NCBI RefSeq assembly: GCF_947487805.1
Contig: NZ_CANKXW010000001.1
Coordinates: 867,501-931,500 of the forward strand
Length of the DNA stretch: 64,000 bases
Origin: an uncultured Tateyamaria sp.
GTDB lineage: Bacteria > Pseudomonadota > Alphaproteobacteria > Rhodobacterales > Rhodobacteraceae
Direction of reading: 5' to 3'
The stretch's first letter is position 1. Each line of letters begins with the position of its first letter. Below are positions 8,436 to 16,118 of the stretch, in pieces. Under the pieces are notes generated by a model, which saw only the letters and a list, made by a program, of their open reading frames with translations, ran no database searches and was not told where the DNA came from. Both the position numbers and the translations under genes were made by a program.

Positions 8436-9668
8436 TCACAGGCCCTCCTCCTGGCTGATGTATTTGAAGAAAAACACCGAGAAAACGAGCAGCGTGGCAA
8501 AGACCACCACCGCCACCGCCGCCCCCGCACCAATGTTGGAGATCGCAAAGGCCTGCTCGTACACGTTCACGGTCAGCGTCCGCGTGCCTGCATTGCCCCC
8601 GGTCAGCAGGAAAATGTCGTCGAACTTGTTGAAGGTCCAGATGAACCGCAACAGGAACAGCACCGACAGGATGCCCAGCAGCATCGGCAGCGACAGATAC
8701 CAGAACTTCTGGAAGGGCGAGGCCCCGTCCATATCGGCGGCCTCGTACATGTCGGTGTCAATCGACTGCATCCGCGCAAGGATGAACAGGAAGGACAGCG
8801 GGAAATAGCGCCAGATCTCGAACACCGTTACCATGATCAACGCCAGAGGTCGCTGGCCAAAGAAATTGATCGGCGCTTCCACCACACCCATCTGGATGAG
8901 CAGCGCGTTGAGCGAGCCGGAAAACGGATCAAACAGCGTGACCCAGGTGAACGCCACCGCGATGATCGGCGACACGTAGGGAAAGAGGTAAAGACCGCGC
9001 AACACACCCTTGCCCGCAAACTCCTTGTTCAGGAGAAGTGCGGCAAAGAGCCCGATGACCAGCGCCCCGATGGTGCCCACCACCGTGTAGAACACCGTGG
9101 CCCAGAGCACCGACAAGAACTCCTTGCTGTCAAAGATGCGGGCAAAGTTGTCGAGCGTGAACTCGGCATTGGTCAGGATGTTGTCGCCCGATCCGGTCGC
9201 GGTCGGTTCCGACCCCTCGACGATGTCCTCAAGCACCTCCGGATCGCCGTCCAGCGTCACAGGGATACGCACGCGTTCGTTGAAGCCGCCGGGCACGTCG
9301 CCGAAATCACAAAACAGCGTGTCACCGGTCAGCGCGCAGACCTGCGGCAGCGCGCCCAGTGTCACCCCGGCGGGGATGGTGTCGGTCAGGGTCAGCCCAC
9401 GCACTTCTTTCTGCTGAGACGAATTGCGCACCCGGTATTCGATGCGGAAATCATCGCCACTGCTGCGCAGGCTTTCGCGGATCACGGGCGCCACGGGGCG
9501 CAGATCGGCAAGGCCCACAGGCTTGAAGCTGATCCAGAAGATGGACAACAGCGGCAGGATGATCACGAGGCTCACGATGGCGATCGTGGGGAAAAGCAAG
9601 CTCCATGCGAGCCGCGCCTCGCGTCGCTCAAGAGCGCCGCGGGTGGTCGGTGGTGTCGAGGCCGTCAT
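8436..9668 (-). CDS. Carbohydrate ABC transporter permease, MalF type with periplasmic insertion
   Basis: This 410-residue permease has a first membrane helix at about 20-48, then an extracytoplasmic stretch of some 110 residues (52-165) and the remaining helices with a MalF-like EAA loop (YEAADMDGASPFQKFWYLSL). The insertion reads like a small beta-sandwich: YRVRNSS, GLTLTDTIPAGVTL and RIPVTLDG resemble DUF11/CARDB-type repeats, and two cysteines (C111, C120) could form a disulfide. E. coli MalF has an unrelated periplasmic P2 loop in the same position that contacts the binding protein, so this domain may do the same job. It is the second gene of the operon after the binding protein. Confidence 0.88.
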   Translation of the reverse strand: MTASTPPTTRGALERREARLAWSLLFPTIAIVSLVIILPLLSIFWISFKPVGLADLRPVAPVIRESLRSSGDDFRIEYRVRNSSQQKEVRGLTLTDTIPAGVTLGALPQVCALTGDTLFCDFGDVPGGFNERVRIPVTLDGDPEVLEDIVEGSEPTATGSGDNILTNAEFTLDNFARIFDSKEFLSVLWATVFYTVVGTIGALVIGLFAALLLNKEFAGKGVLRGLYLFPYVSPIIAVAFTWVTLFDPFSGSLNALLIQMGVVEAPINFFGQRPLALIMVTVFEIWRYFPLSFLFILARMQSIDTDMYEAADMDGASPFQKFWYLSLPMLLGILSVLFLLRFIWTFNKFDDIFLLTGGNAGTRTLTVNVYEQAFAISNIGAGAAVAVVVFATLLVFSVFFFKYISQEEGL

Positions 9669-9701
9669 CGGATGTTCCGATTATGTGAGGATGAAAGGGT
9701 G

Positions 9702-9725
9702 AGGGGGCAGGCGCACCCGCCCCCT
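9702..9725 (-). terminator. Hairpin after the sugar-binding protein gene (attenuator)
   Basis: A 7-bp stem (AGGGGGC paired with GCCCCCT) lies in the 73-base gap between the binding-protein stop and the permease start, without a U-run. Such hairpins commonly make binding proteins more abundant than their permeases by partial termination or 3'-end protection. Confidence 0.5.
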
Positions 9726-9741
9726 GAATGCCCGTCAGGGC

Positions 9742-11100
9742 TTAGTTGATCGACGACAGCTCGTCGTTCATCGCAGCCACGGCTGCGGCGGCATCAATCT
9801 CGTCGTCGATATACTGACGCACGATGCGGTTGATGGCCTGGCTGTTGATCATCTTGGAGGCCAGCGACAGCTGTCCCTCGGCCACGCCCCAGCGCTGGGC
9901 CACTTTCAGACCACCGACGATCTCGTCCAGCATTTCTGCGGAATAGAGGTCTTTCATCGGGGCCTTGCGGTCCACACCCACAGGGATTTCCGACCAACCG
10001 GCCGAGAATTTGCCCGGCTCGTCCGCAGTGCCTGTGCGCACGGGGAACTTGCCCTCGGCCGCGATGGACAGCGTCTGCATGTAGCCGTCATTCATCGAAT
10101 ATTCGACAAAGGCCTGCGCCGTTTCTGTGTCCGCATCCGATGTGATGCCGAAATAGCGGACATCACCCCAGGCCGCGCCATCGGGGTTCGAGGGCCCGGC
10201 AAAGTTGGTCACGATGCCCGTCTTGGCCGCCAGTTCGCGGGTGGTTGGATCATCGTTGATGGTGGGCGCAGCGCTGTCGCGCAGACCGGCCAGTTCATCA
10301 AGGATGAAGGGCGACCAGATGATCATGGCGGCGTCACCGGCGAAATAGATCTCGCGCGATTGCTTCCAGAACAGCTCGCCCGGGGGAGAGGCTTTGGCGA
10401 TGGATTTGTAGAAATCCAGCACTTCGGTGGTTGCGGCCACATCCAGCGGCTGGAACCCGTCGGGACCCACAGGGGAGACGCCGTTGGACAGGAACACGTG
10501 TTCCAGAACCTGAGACATGAAGTTCTCGTCGACCTTGGTTGCCGCGACGAAACCGTACATCTCTGGCGGGTTGTGCAGGGCGTCAAGTGCGGCCTGTACG
10601 TTGGCGTATGTGTTGGGGGCGGCGAGGCCCTTTTCCTCGAACAGGTCGGCACGGTAGACGATCATCTGCGTCCAGCCGTCCACGGGCACGGAGGCCACGT
10701 CGCCGTCATAGTCGGCCATCGCCAGAGGACCGGCGGCAAAGGTGTCGCGGCCCAGGTTTTCCACCACTTCGGTCGCGGCCTCGGTGTCGAGAATGCCGGC
10801 TTCGGCCCAGGGCAGGGCGTATTGCAGTGTGTGATAGATCACGTCGGGCAGGTCACCGGCGGCAAAGGCGGCGGTGGCGCGTGTGCCCAGATCGTTTTCC
10901 GAAACGGGGATCACTTCGACGGTGTTGCCGGTCGCCTTGGCGAACTCTTCGGCCATGGCTTGCTGCTTGGCCAGACGCTCGGGCTGTTCCTCGGTTGTCC
11001 AGAACCGGATATTGTCGGCCATGGCGGCACTTGCACCCAGCACAAGGCCAAGCGCGGACCCCAGCAACAGACGGCCTGTGAGGCCTTTGGTCGGTGTCAT
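9742..11100 (-). CDS. Extracellular sugar-binding protein of ABC transporter
   Basis: The 452-residue protein starts with a Sec signal peptide (basic MTPTKGLTGR, hydrophobic core, cleavage after ASAAMA near residue 28) and continues as a family 1 solute-binding protein (NIRFWTTEEQPERLAKQQ, DLPDVIYHTL). No lipobox cysteine is seen, so it is probably soluble in the periplasm. It captures the sugar for the MalF/MalG-type permeases. It is the first gene of the minus-strand operon and faces the LacI regulator across a 287-base region with two palindromic operators, so the operon is probably induced by its own sugar. Confidence 0.9.
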   Translation of the reverse strand: MTPTKGLTGRLLLGSALGLVLGASAAMADNIRFWTTEEQPERLAKQQAMAEEFAKATGNTVEVIPVSENDLGTRATAAFAAGDLPDVIYHTLQYALPWAEAGILDTEAATEVVENLGRDTFAAGPLAMADYDGDVASVPVDGWTQMIVYRADLFEEKGLAAPNTYANVQAALDALHNPPEMYGFVAATKVDENFMSQVLEHVFLSNGVSPVGPDGFQPLDVAATTEVLDFYKSIAKASPPGELFWKQSREIYFAGDAAMIIWSPFILDELAGLRDSAAPTINDDPTTRELAAKTGIVTNFAGPSNPDGAAWGDVRYFGITSDADTETAQAFVEYSMNDGYMQTLSIAAEGKFPVRTGTADEPGKFSAGWSEIPVGVDRKAPMKDLYSAEMLDEIVGGLKVAQRWGVAEGQLSLASKMINSQAINRIVRQYIDDEIDAAAAVAAMNDELSSIN

Positions 11101-11188
11101 AAGTTTCTCCTCCCTTTAGGAAACTTGTCGTTTTTCGCGGATCCAACCAAGCAGGTTGGGTCGGATGCCGGTCAGCATGCGCGCTTTA

Positions 11189-11202
11189 TTGCATCGTTGC
11201 AA
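11189..11202. promoter_or_regulatory. LacI-family operator, copy 1 (binding-protein side)
   Basis: The 14-bp sequence TTGCATCGTTGCAA is a dyad with TTGCA/TGCAA arms around a CG centre, the usual form of LacI-family operators. It lies 89 bases upstream of the sugar-binding protein start. An identical copy lies 99 bases away. Confidence 0.75.
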
Positions 11203-11287
11203 CAAATTTTTTTGCGAATCTAATTTGACAAAAACTCAATTAAATCCATTGCCTTGCCGCGTTGCAGCGAGAGGCGTGCACAGTTTT

Positions 11288-11301
11288 TTGCATCGTTGCA
11301 A
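11288..11301. promoter_or_regulatory. LacI-family operator, copy 2 (regulator side)
   Basis: Exact second copy of the TTGCATCGTTGCAA dyad, 87 bases upstream of the regulator ATG. Two identical sites 99 bp apart, centre to centre, would allow control of both divergent promoters or looping by a LacI-type tetramer. A third partial half-site (CGTTGCAG) is visible near 11260. Confidence 0.75.
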
Positions 11302-11387
11302 CACGATTCGGAATTGCCTTGTCTGGTCAGGGCTGTACCAATATCACTGTACAAATTTTCAAATCCTTATGCGGGGCACCCCGTCTC

Positions 11388-12401
11388 ATGGCAGGCAAGT
11401 CGAACAAGCCGCCGACGCTGAAAACGATATCGGAGTTGACGGGCCTGAGCCTGTCGACGGTGTCGTTGTCGCTGCGCGATGGCAGTCGTCTGAAGCCCGA
11501 GACCCGTGACAAGATCGCCAAGGCTGCCGCCGAAGTGGGCTATGTGCCGAACCGGGCGGGGGTGCGGTTGCGGACCGGGCAGACCAATGTTCTGACGCTG
11601 GTGCTGTCGCCGGCCAAGAACACGATCGACTATACCCGCCAGTTGATCGAGGGCATCGGCTTACATCTGTCGGGGTCGAAATACCACCTGAACGTCATCC
11701 CGGACCTGCAAGGGGCCACGCCCGAGGAATCGGTGCGCTATGTGTTGCAGAACCGGACGGCGGACGGGATCATCCTGACCCATACCAGCGCGCGGGATCC
11801 GCGGGTGCAGATGCTGATCGACGCGGATTTCCCGTTTGTGTCCCACGGGCGGACGGAATTCTATGCGCGCCATGCGTTCCATGACTTCCATGCCGAGCGG
11901 TTCGTTGAGATGGCGGTGGAGCGGTTGCTTGAAACGGGGCGGCGGCGGTTCGTGCTGGTGGCCGAGGATGACGCGACCACGAACTTTTCCAAGATTGCGA
12001 GCGCGTTTCACCGGACGCTGGGGCGGCATGGGATGACCGGGGAAGTGGCGACGGAGACGGGTATTCTGGTGTCCACCGAAACGGCGCGCGGGTTCGGTTA
12101 TGCGCTGGCGTCGCGGGCCGAGCCGTTTGACGCGGTGATCAGCAACAACGAACTGGCGACGCTGGCCCTGATGGGGGGCATGTCGGATGCGGGTCTTGTG
12201 CAGGGCGAGGACTACGCTCTGATCTGCCGCCAGACGACGCAGATCCTGCCGACGCTTTACCCGACCATCGACACAGTGGCTGAGGATCTGGTGGCGACAG
12301 GCGCGGAACTGGCGCGGCTGCTGATCGGGCGTTTGCAGGGCGATCCGGTGGACAGCCTGCAAACCCTGCACGAGCCGCAGGCCCGGTGGCGCAGCGGTTA
12401 G
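11388..12401 (+). CDS. LacI family transcriptional regulator
   Basis: I start the protein at the ATG at 11388 (337 residues), because the longer frame from 11262 would run through the second operator and adds a sequence unlike the family. The N-terminus is a LacI helix-turn-helix (LKTISELTGLSLSTVSLSLRDG) with hinge helix (PNRAGVRLRTGQTNVL), followed by a periplasmic-binding-protein-like sugar domain (about 60-335). It is divergent from the sugar ABC/glycosidase operon and almost certainly represses it from the two flanking dyads. Its stop overlaps the convergent GMC oxidoreductase stop by 4 bases. Confidence 0.92.
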   Translation: MAGKSNKPPTLKTISELTGLSLSTVSLSLRDGSRLKPETRDKIAKAAAEVGYVPNRAGVRLRTGQTNVLTLVLSPAKNTIDYTRQLIEGIGLHLSGSKYHLNVIPDLQGATPEESVRYVLQNRTADGIILTHTSARDPRVQMLIDADFPFVSHGRTEFYARHAFHDFHAERFVEMAVERLLETGRRRFVLVAEDDATTNFSKIASAFHRTLGRHGMTGEVATETGILVSTETARGFGYALASRAEPFDAVISNNELATLALMGGMSDAGLVQGEDYALICRQTTQILPTLYPTIDTVAEDLVATGAELARLLIGRLQGDPVDSLQTLHEPQARWRSG

Positions 12402-13996
12402 GCCGTGCCGCGGATCAGGTCGGAGGCCTTTTCGCCAATCATGATCGCGGGCGCGTTGGTATTGCCGCTGACGATCTCGGGCATGATCGAACAATCCGCG
12501 ACCCGCAGGCCCGCAATGCCGTGCACGCGCAGCTGATCATCGACCACGGCCATCTTGTCGGACCCCATCTTGCAGGTGCCGGTGGGGTGGTAGATCGAGG
12601 CCGTGTTGTTGCGCGCCCAGTCGAGCGTGGCGTCGTAGTCGTCCATGGGCAGGTCCGCGTGCGGGCGGTATTCCTCGGAGATCTTGGAGGTCAGCGGCGC
12701 GTGGCGCGCGATCTTGCGGGCGATGTTCACCCCATCGACGATGGTGCGGCAATCGGTTTCTGTGCTGAGATAGTTCGGGATGATCTTGGGATAGGCGCGG
12801 CCATCCTTGCTGGACAGGCGAATCTCGCCCTTGGATTCGGGGCGCAGCTGGCACACTGACATGGTGAAGGCGGAAAACGGGTCGGCGCCCTTGCCGGGGT
12901 TCTCGGCCGACAGGGGCTGGACGTGGAACTGGATGTCCGGCGTTTCCAGATCGTCGCGGGTTTTCATGAACCCGGTGGCGAGGCTGGCGGCCATGGTCAT
13001 CGGGCCTGCGCGGAACATCAGGTATTTTAGCCCGATCTTGGCCTGCCCAAAGAGGCTCGAGACCTCATCGTTCAGGGTGGGTTCGTTGCATTTGTAGACA
13101 AGGCGGGCCTGTAGGTGGTCCTGCATGTTCTTGCCCACGCCGGGCAGGTCGGCCACGACGTCGATGCCGTGTTCCTGCAGATGCGCGGCCTCGCCGATGC
13201 CCGACAACATCAATAGCTGTGGCGAGTTGATTGCGCCGCCGGACAGGACGATTTCCTCGCGGGCGGTGACGGTGTGCCAGGCGCCGCCGCGATCCTTGTA
13301 GGTCACACCGGTGGCGCGTTTGTCGGTGATTTCGATCTTTTCGACCTGCGCATGGGTGATGATGTGCAGGTTGCTGCGGTCCTTGACCGGGTTCAGGAAG
13401 GCTACCGCCGACGAGCAGCGCCGCCCGTTGCGCGCGGTCAGCTGGAAGAACCCTACGCCCTCCTGTTCGGCACCGTTGTAGTCTGGGTTGAACTTGTAGC
13501 CCGCCGCCTGGGCCGCCGCGACCCATGCGTCGGTGATCGGGCGCTGGATCCGCATGTTGGAGACGGACAGGTTGCCCTGATCGCCGTGAAACTCATCCGC
13601 GCCACGTTCGTTTTTCTCGGATCGTTTGAACAGGGGCAGCACGTCGTCCCAGGCCCAGCCGCGGTTGCCCATTTGCGCCCAGCGGTCGTAATCCTGTGGC
13701 TGTCCGCGCACATAAAGCAGCCCGTTGAGCGAGGACGACCCGCCCAGAACCTTGCCACGCGGCCACTCGATCGACCGTCCGTTCAGGCCGGGATCGGGTT
13801 CTGTTTTGTAACACCAGTCGACGCTCGGGTTGTGGATTGTCTTGAAATAGCCCACCGGAATGTGGATCCATGGGTTCAGATCTCGCCCGCCCGCTTCGAG
13901 GAGAACGACGGTCTTTGTTGGATCAGCACTCAGCCGATTCGCAATGACACAGCCCGCAGAACCGGCCCCTATAACGATATAATCGGCGTCCACCAC
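12398..13996 (-). CDS. GMC family oxidoreductase (choline/alcohol dehydrogenase-like)
   Basis: The 532-residue flavoprotein has an N-terminal FAD-binding Rossmann motif (VIGAGSAGCVIANRLS, 8-23), the GMC signature around GKVLGGSSSLNG, and C-terminal catalytic H470 (IYHPTGTCKMG) and N514 (SGNTNAPAIMIGE), spaced exactly as H466/N510 of choline oxidase. It oxidises an alcohol, with FAD as cofactor, in the cytoplasm or at the membrane. No ATG is available: start is GTG at 13996 or 13993, the latter better spaced from GGAGG. It is divergent from a TRAP transporter operon, which may import its substrate; the substrate itself (choline, another alcohol, polyethylene glycol) cannot be read. Confidence 0.88.
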   Translation of the reverse strand: MVDADYIVIGAGSAGCVIANRLSADPTKTVVLLEAGGRDLNPWIHIPVGYFKTIHNPSVDWCYKTEPDPGLNGRSIEWPRGKVLGGSSSLNGLLYVRGQPQDYDRWAQMGNRGWAWDDVLPLFKRSEKNERGADEFHGDQGNLSVSNMRIQRPITDAWVAAAQAAGYKFNPDYNGAEQEGVGFFQLTARNGRRCSSAVAFLNPVKDRSNLHIITHAQVEKIEITDKRATGVTYKDRGGAWHTVTAREEIVLSGGAINSPQLLMLSGIGEAAHLQEHGIDVVADLPGVGKNMQDHLQARLVYKCNEPTLNDEVSSLFGQAKIGLKYLMFRAGPMTMAASLATGFMKTRDDLETPDIQFHVQPLSAENPGKGADPFSAFTMSVCQLRPESKGEIRLSSKDGRAYPKIIPNYLSTETDCRTIVDGVNIARKIARHAPLTSKISEEYRPHADLPMDDYDATLDWARNNTASIYHPTGTCKMGSDKMAVVDDQLRVHGIAGLRVADCSIMPEIVSGNTNAPAIMIGEKASDLIRGTA

Positions 13997-14061
13997 GCAT
14001 CCTCCCTCGCATTAAGTGAAAAAAAGACTAGGCAGATTGTCTCGCGTGCGCTAGCCTTTTC

Positions 14062-14078
14062 TGAGATAAAACGTCTCA
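14062..14078. promoter_or_regulatory. Candidate operator upstream of the TRAP operon
   Basis: A dyad TGAGA/TCTCA with a 7-bp centre lies 25 bases before the dctP ATG and in the shared region with the GMC gene. The IclR regulator at the end of the TRAP operon is the likely binder, but no experiment or second copy supports this. Confidence 0.4.
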
Positions 14079-14102
14079 ATAATATGCATCAGGGAGGATA
14101 GC

Positions 14103-15335
14103 ATGGGAATTAGTGACAAAATCAACGGCATTTCCCGCCGGGATTTGTTCAGGGTGGCAGGCCGTTACGGCATGAGCTCCACGCTTTTGGCGGCGAGTGG
14201 TTTTGGTGGGGCGATGAGCCTTGCGAACCTGGCATCGGCGGCAGAATCGACCTACGAAAAGCGCTTTGCCAAGGAAGCCAAGCACACGCTGAAGTTCGGC
14301 GCTGCGGGCTTTAACGCACGCAACCTGCTGATTGAGCGCGCTGGCGCACTGGAATTTGCCCGTGACCTGGAAAGCCGGACAGACGGCGAAATCCGCGTCG
14401 AATTCATCGGCGACAACCAGATCTGTGGTCAGGTGTCCTGCGTTGAGAAAGCCCAGCAAGGTATCGTTGATATCTATGCGGCTTCGACACAGAACTCCGC
14501 CGGTGGTGCACCGTATCTGAACGTGCTGGACTATGCGTACATGTTCCGTAACCGTGCGGACCAATACCACTTCCTGTACTCGCCCAAGTCTCAGGCGCTG
14601 CTGCGCGAGCCCTATGAGCGTCGTCACGGCCTGAAATTCCTGTTCAGCCACGCAGAACTGCGCGGCATCCAGCTGGGTCTGGCATGGGAAGACAAGGAAA
14701 CGGTCACGTCGGTCGAGCAGCTTTTCGGCACGAAAAACCGCGTCACCGGCACCCAGTTGGGCCGGATCGCCATGACCGCCCTGAACCTGAACCCGGTTCC
14801 GGTCGCTTGGGAAGAAACGCTGGATGGTCTGAAGCAGGGCCTGATCGACGGTGCGGAAACATGGGCCTCGGCCGTGGCATATGCCAACATGTCGCCTGTT
14901 GTGTCCCAGTCGGTTCACCTGAACTTCTTCTGCGGTACAGAGCACACAGCCATGAACGCATCCGTGTTCGACGGTCTGAGCGGCGAACTGCAAGACGCTG
15001 TGATGGAATCGTCCTACTGGGCGCAGACACACGTGCAGGCCGCAAACGAAGCCGCACTGGTCAAAACGGTTGGTCAGTCCGACCCGCAGCTGCCGAACAC
15101 GATCTTTGCGCAAAACAACGTGCGCAATGCGTTCCTGTCCGACGCCGAAATCAAGAAGGCCGAGGAAATGTGTTCGCCCGAGTACCAACCACAGCTGTGG
15201 GAAGAATGGCGCGAGCGCATCAACGGCTGGCAGGGTGGCGCAGACACCTATCAGGAAATCTACGACGAGGTCCGCACGATCGACGCGAACACGTTGCCTG
15301 AGAACGTCGAGCCCCGCCGCTGGTGGAAAGCTTAA
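14103..15335 (+). CDS. dctP: TRAP transporter substrate-binding protein DctP
   Basis: This 410-residue protein begins with a twin-arginine signal (SRRDLFRVAG, R12-R13, hydrophobic run, cleavage near LASAAES) and continues as a DctP-family binding protein (FARDLESRTDGEIRVEFIGDN; conserved GAETWASAV). Tat export suggests it folds before secretion. It feeds the DctQ/DctM membrane subunits downstream. A perfect terminator-like hairpin follows the stop, so it is probably made in excess of the membrane subunits. GGGAGG sits just before the ATG. It is long for the family (often ~330). The substrate is unknown; the divergent GMC dehydrogenase hints at an alcohol or its acid product. Confidence 0.92.
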   Translation: MGISDKINGISRRDLFRVAGRYGMSSTLLAASGFGGAMSLANLASAAESTYEKRFAKEAKHTLKFGAAGFNARNLLIERAGALEFARDLESRTDGEIRVEFIGDNQICGQVSCVEKAQQGIVDIYAASTQNSAGGAPYLNVLDYAYMFRNRADQYHFLYSPKSQALLREPYERRHGLKFLFSHAELRGIQLGLAWEDKETVTSVEQLFGTKNRVTGTQLGRIAMTALNLNPVPVAWEETLDGLKQGLIDGAETWASAVAYANMSPVVSQSVHLNFFCGTEHTAMNASVFDGLSGELQDAVMESSYWAQTHVQAANEAALVKTVGQSDPQLPNTIFAQNNVRNAFLSDAEIKKAEEMCSPEYQPQLWEEWRERINGWQGGADTYQEIYDEVRTIDANTLPENVEPRRWWKA

Positions 15336-15354
15336 TCCGCGATTGAGCAACAGG

Positions 15355-15385
15355 AGCCGACCCCGCAACAGGGGTCGGCTTTTTT
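15355..15385 (+). terminator. Intrinsic terminator/attenuator after dctP
   Basis: A perfect 10-bp GC-rich stem (15355-15364 with 15371-15380), 6-base loop and a run of six T. It lies between dctP and dctQ, so it likely lets only part of transcription reach the membrane subunit genes. Confidence 0.85.
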
Positions 15386-15446
15386 GTCATCAGAACGCGA
15401 AAACGCGTCATATTTGACAAACAAGAATCATAGGGAGGGGCGCCAG

Positions 15447-16118
15447 ATGTCAATCTGGGCGGATATGTCCACCATCGTCACAGCGACGGTGAGCGGAGAC
15501 ATCAACTTTAAAGTTGTTCAAGCATACAGATCGGATGCGGCGTGGCTGGTGTTCGGGCCGATCACCGTGATCGGCGCGATTTTCATTTATTACCTGTACA
15601 AGGTCGCCCCATGGCTGGACAAACATCTGGAGCGTACGATTGCGGTTACGGCCTATATCCTGATCGCCACGATCATCTTTGTCGGCGTGATCCAGCGTTT
15701 CGTGTTCTCCTCTCAGGTGCCGTGGTCGACAACGATCCCCCCGCTGATCTTTATGATCATGTCGTGGTACGGGTGTTCGTATAACGTCAAGCTGCGCACC
15801 CACCTCAGCTTTAGCGAATTCCGCTCCAAGATGAGCCACAAGGCCCAGTACTGGTGCCTGGTGATGGACAACGTCCTGTGGTTCATCTTCTGCATCATCT
15901 GCGTGACCACGATGTCGCGTATCACCGTCAACACCTATGACAACTTCGCCATCGTGCTGGGCACCGACGACATCATGCGTTGGTGGTTCATCGTGACCAT
16001 GCCGATCTGTTTCGTGCTGATGGCCGGACGGGTTCTGAGCAATGCGATCATCGATCTGCGCAAGTTCCGCAACAATGAGACACTGATCGAACAAGCCGTG
16101 ATCGGGGGAGACGCGTGA
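15447..16118 (+). CDS. dctQ: TRAP transporter small permease DctQ
   Basis: The start is set at the ATG at 15447, preceded by GGGAGGGG, rather than at the upstream in-frame ATG at 15384 that lies inside the terminator region. The resulting 223-residue protein has four hydrophobic helices (about 30-50, 66-88, 98-115, 130-150, with a further segment near 178) typical of the DctQ subunit, although it is longer than usual (~160-180). It bridges the DctM channel in the inner membrane. Its stop overlaps the dctM start. Confidence 0.88.
   Translation: MSIWADMSTIVTATVSGDINFKVVQAYRSDAAWLVFGPITVIGAIFIYYLYKVAPWLDKHLERTIAVTAYILIATIIFVGVIQRFVFSSQVPWSTTIPPLIFMIMSWYGCSYNVKLRTHLSFSEFRSKMSHKAQYWCLVMDNVLWFIFCIICVTTMSRITVNTYDNFAIVLGTDDIMRWWFIVTMPICFVLMAGRVLSNAIIDLRKFRNNETLIEQAVIGGDA

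Noticed and set aside
7055-8458. A 467-residue plus-strand open frame over the MalG-type permease gene
   Set aside because: Composition (H/R/Q-rich, no hydrophobic pattern) is that of a shadow; the permease on the other strand has clear family motifs.
11262-11387. N-terminal extension of the LacI regulator from the ATG at 11262
   Set aside because: It covers the second operator, has cysteine-rich non-family sequence, and the helix-turn-helix sits at the expected distance from the ATG at 11388.
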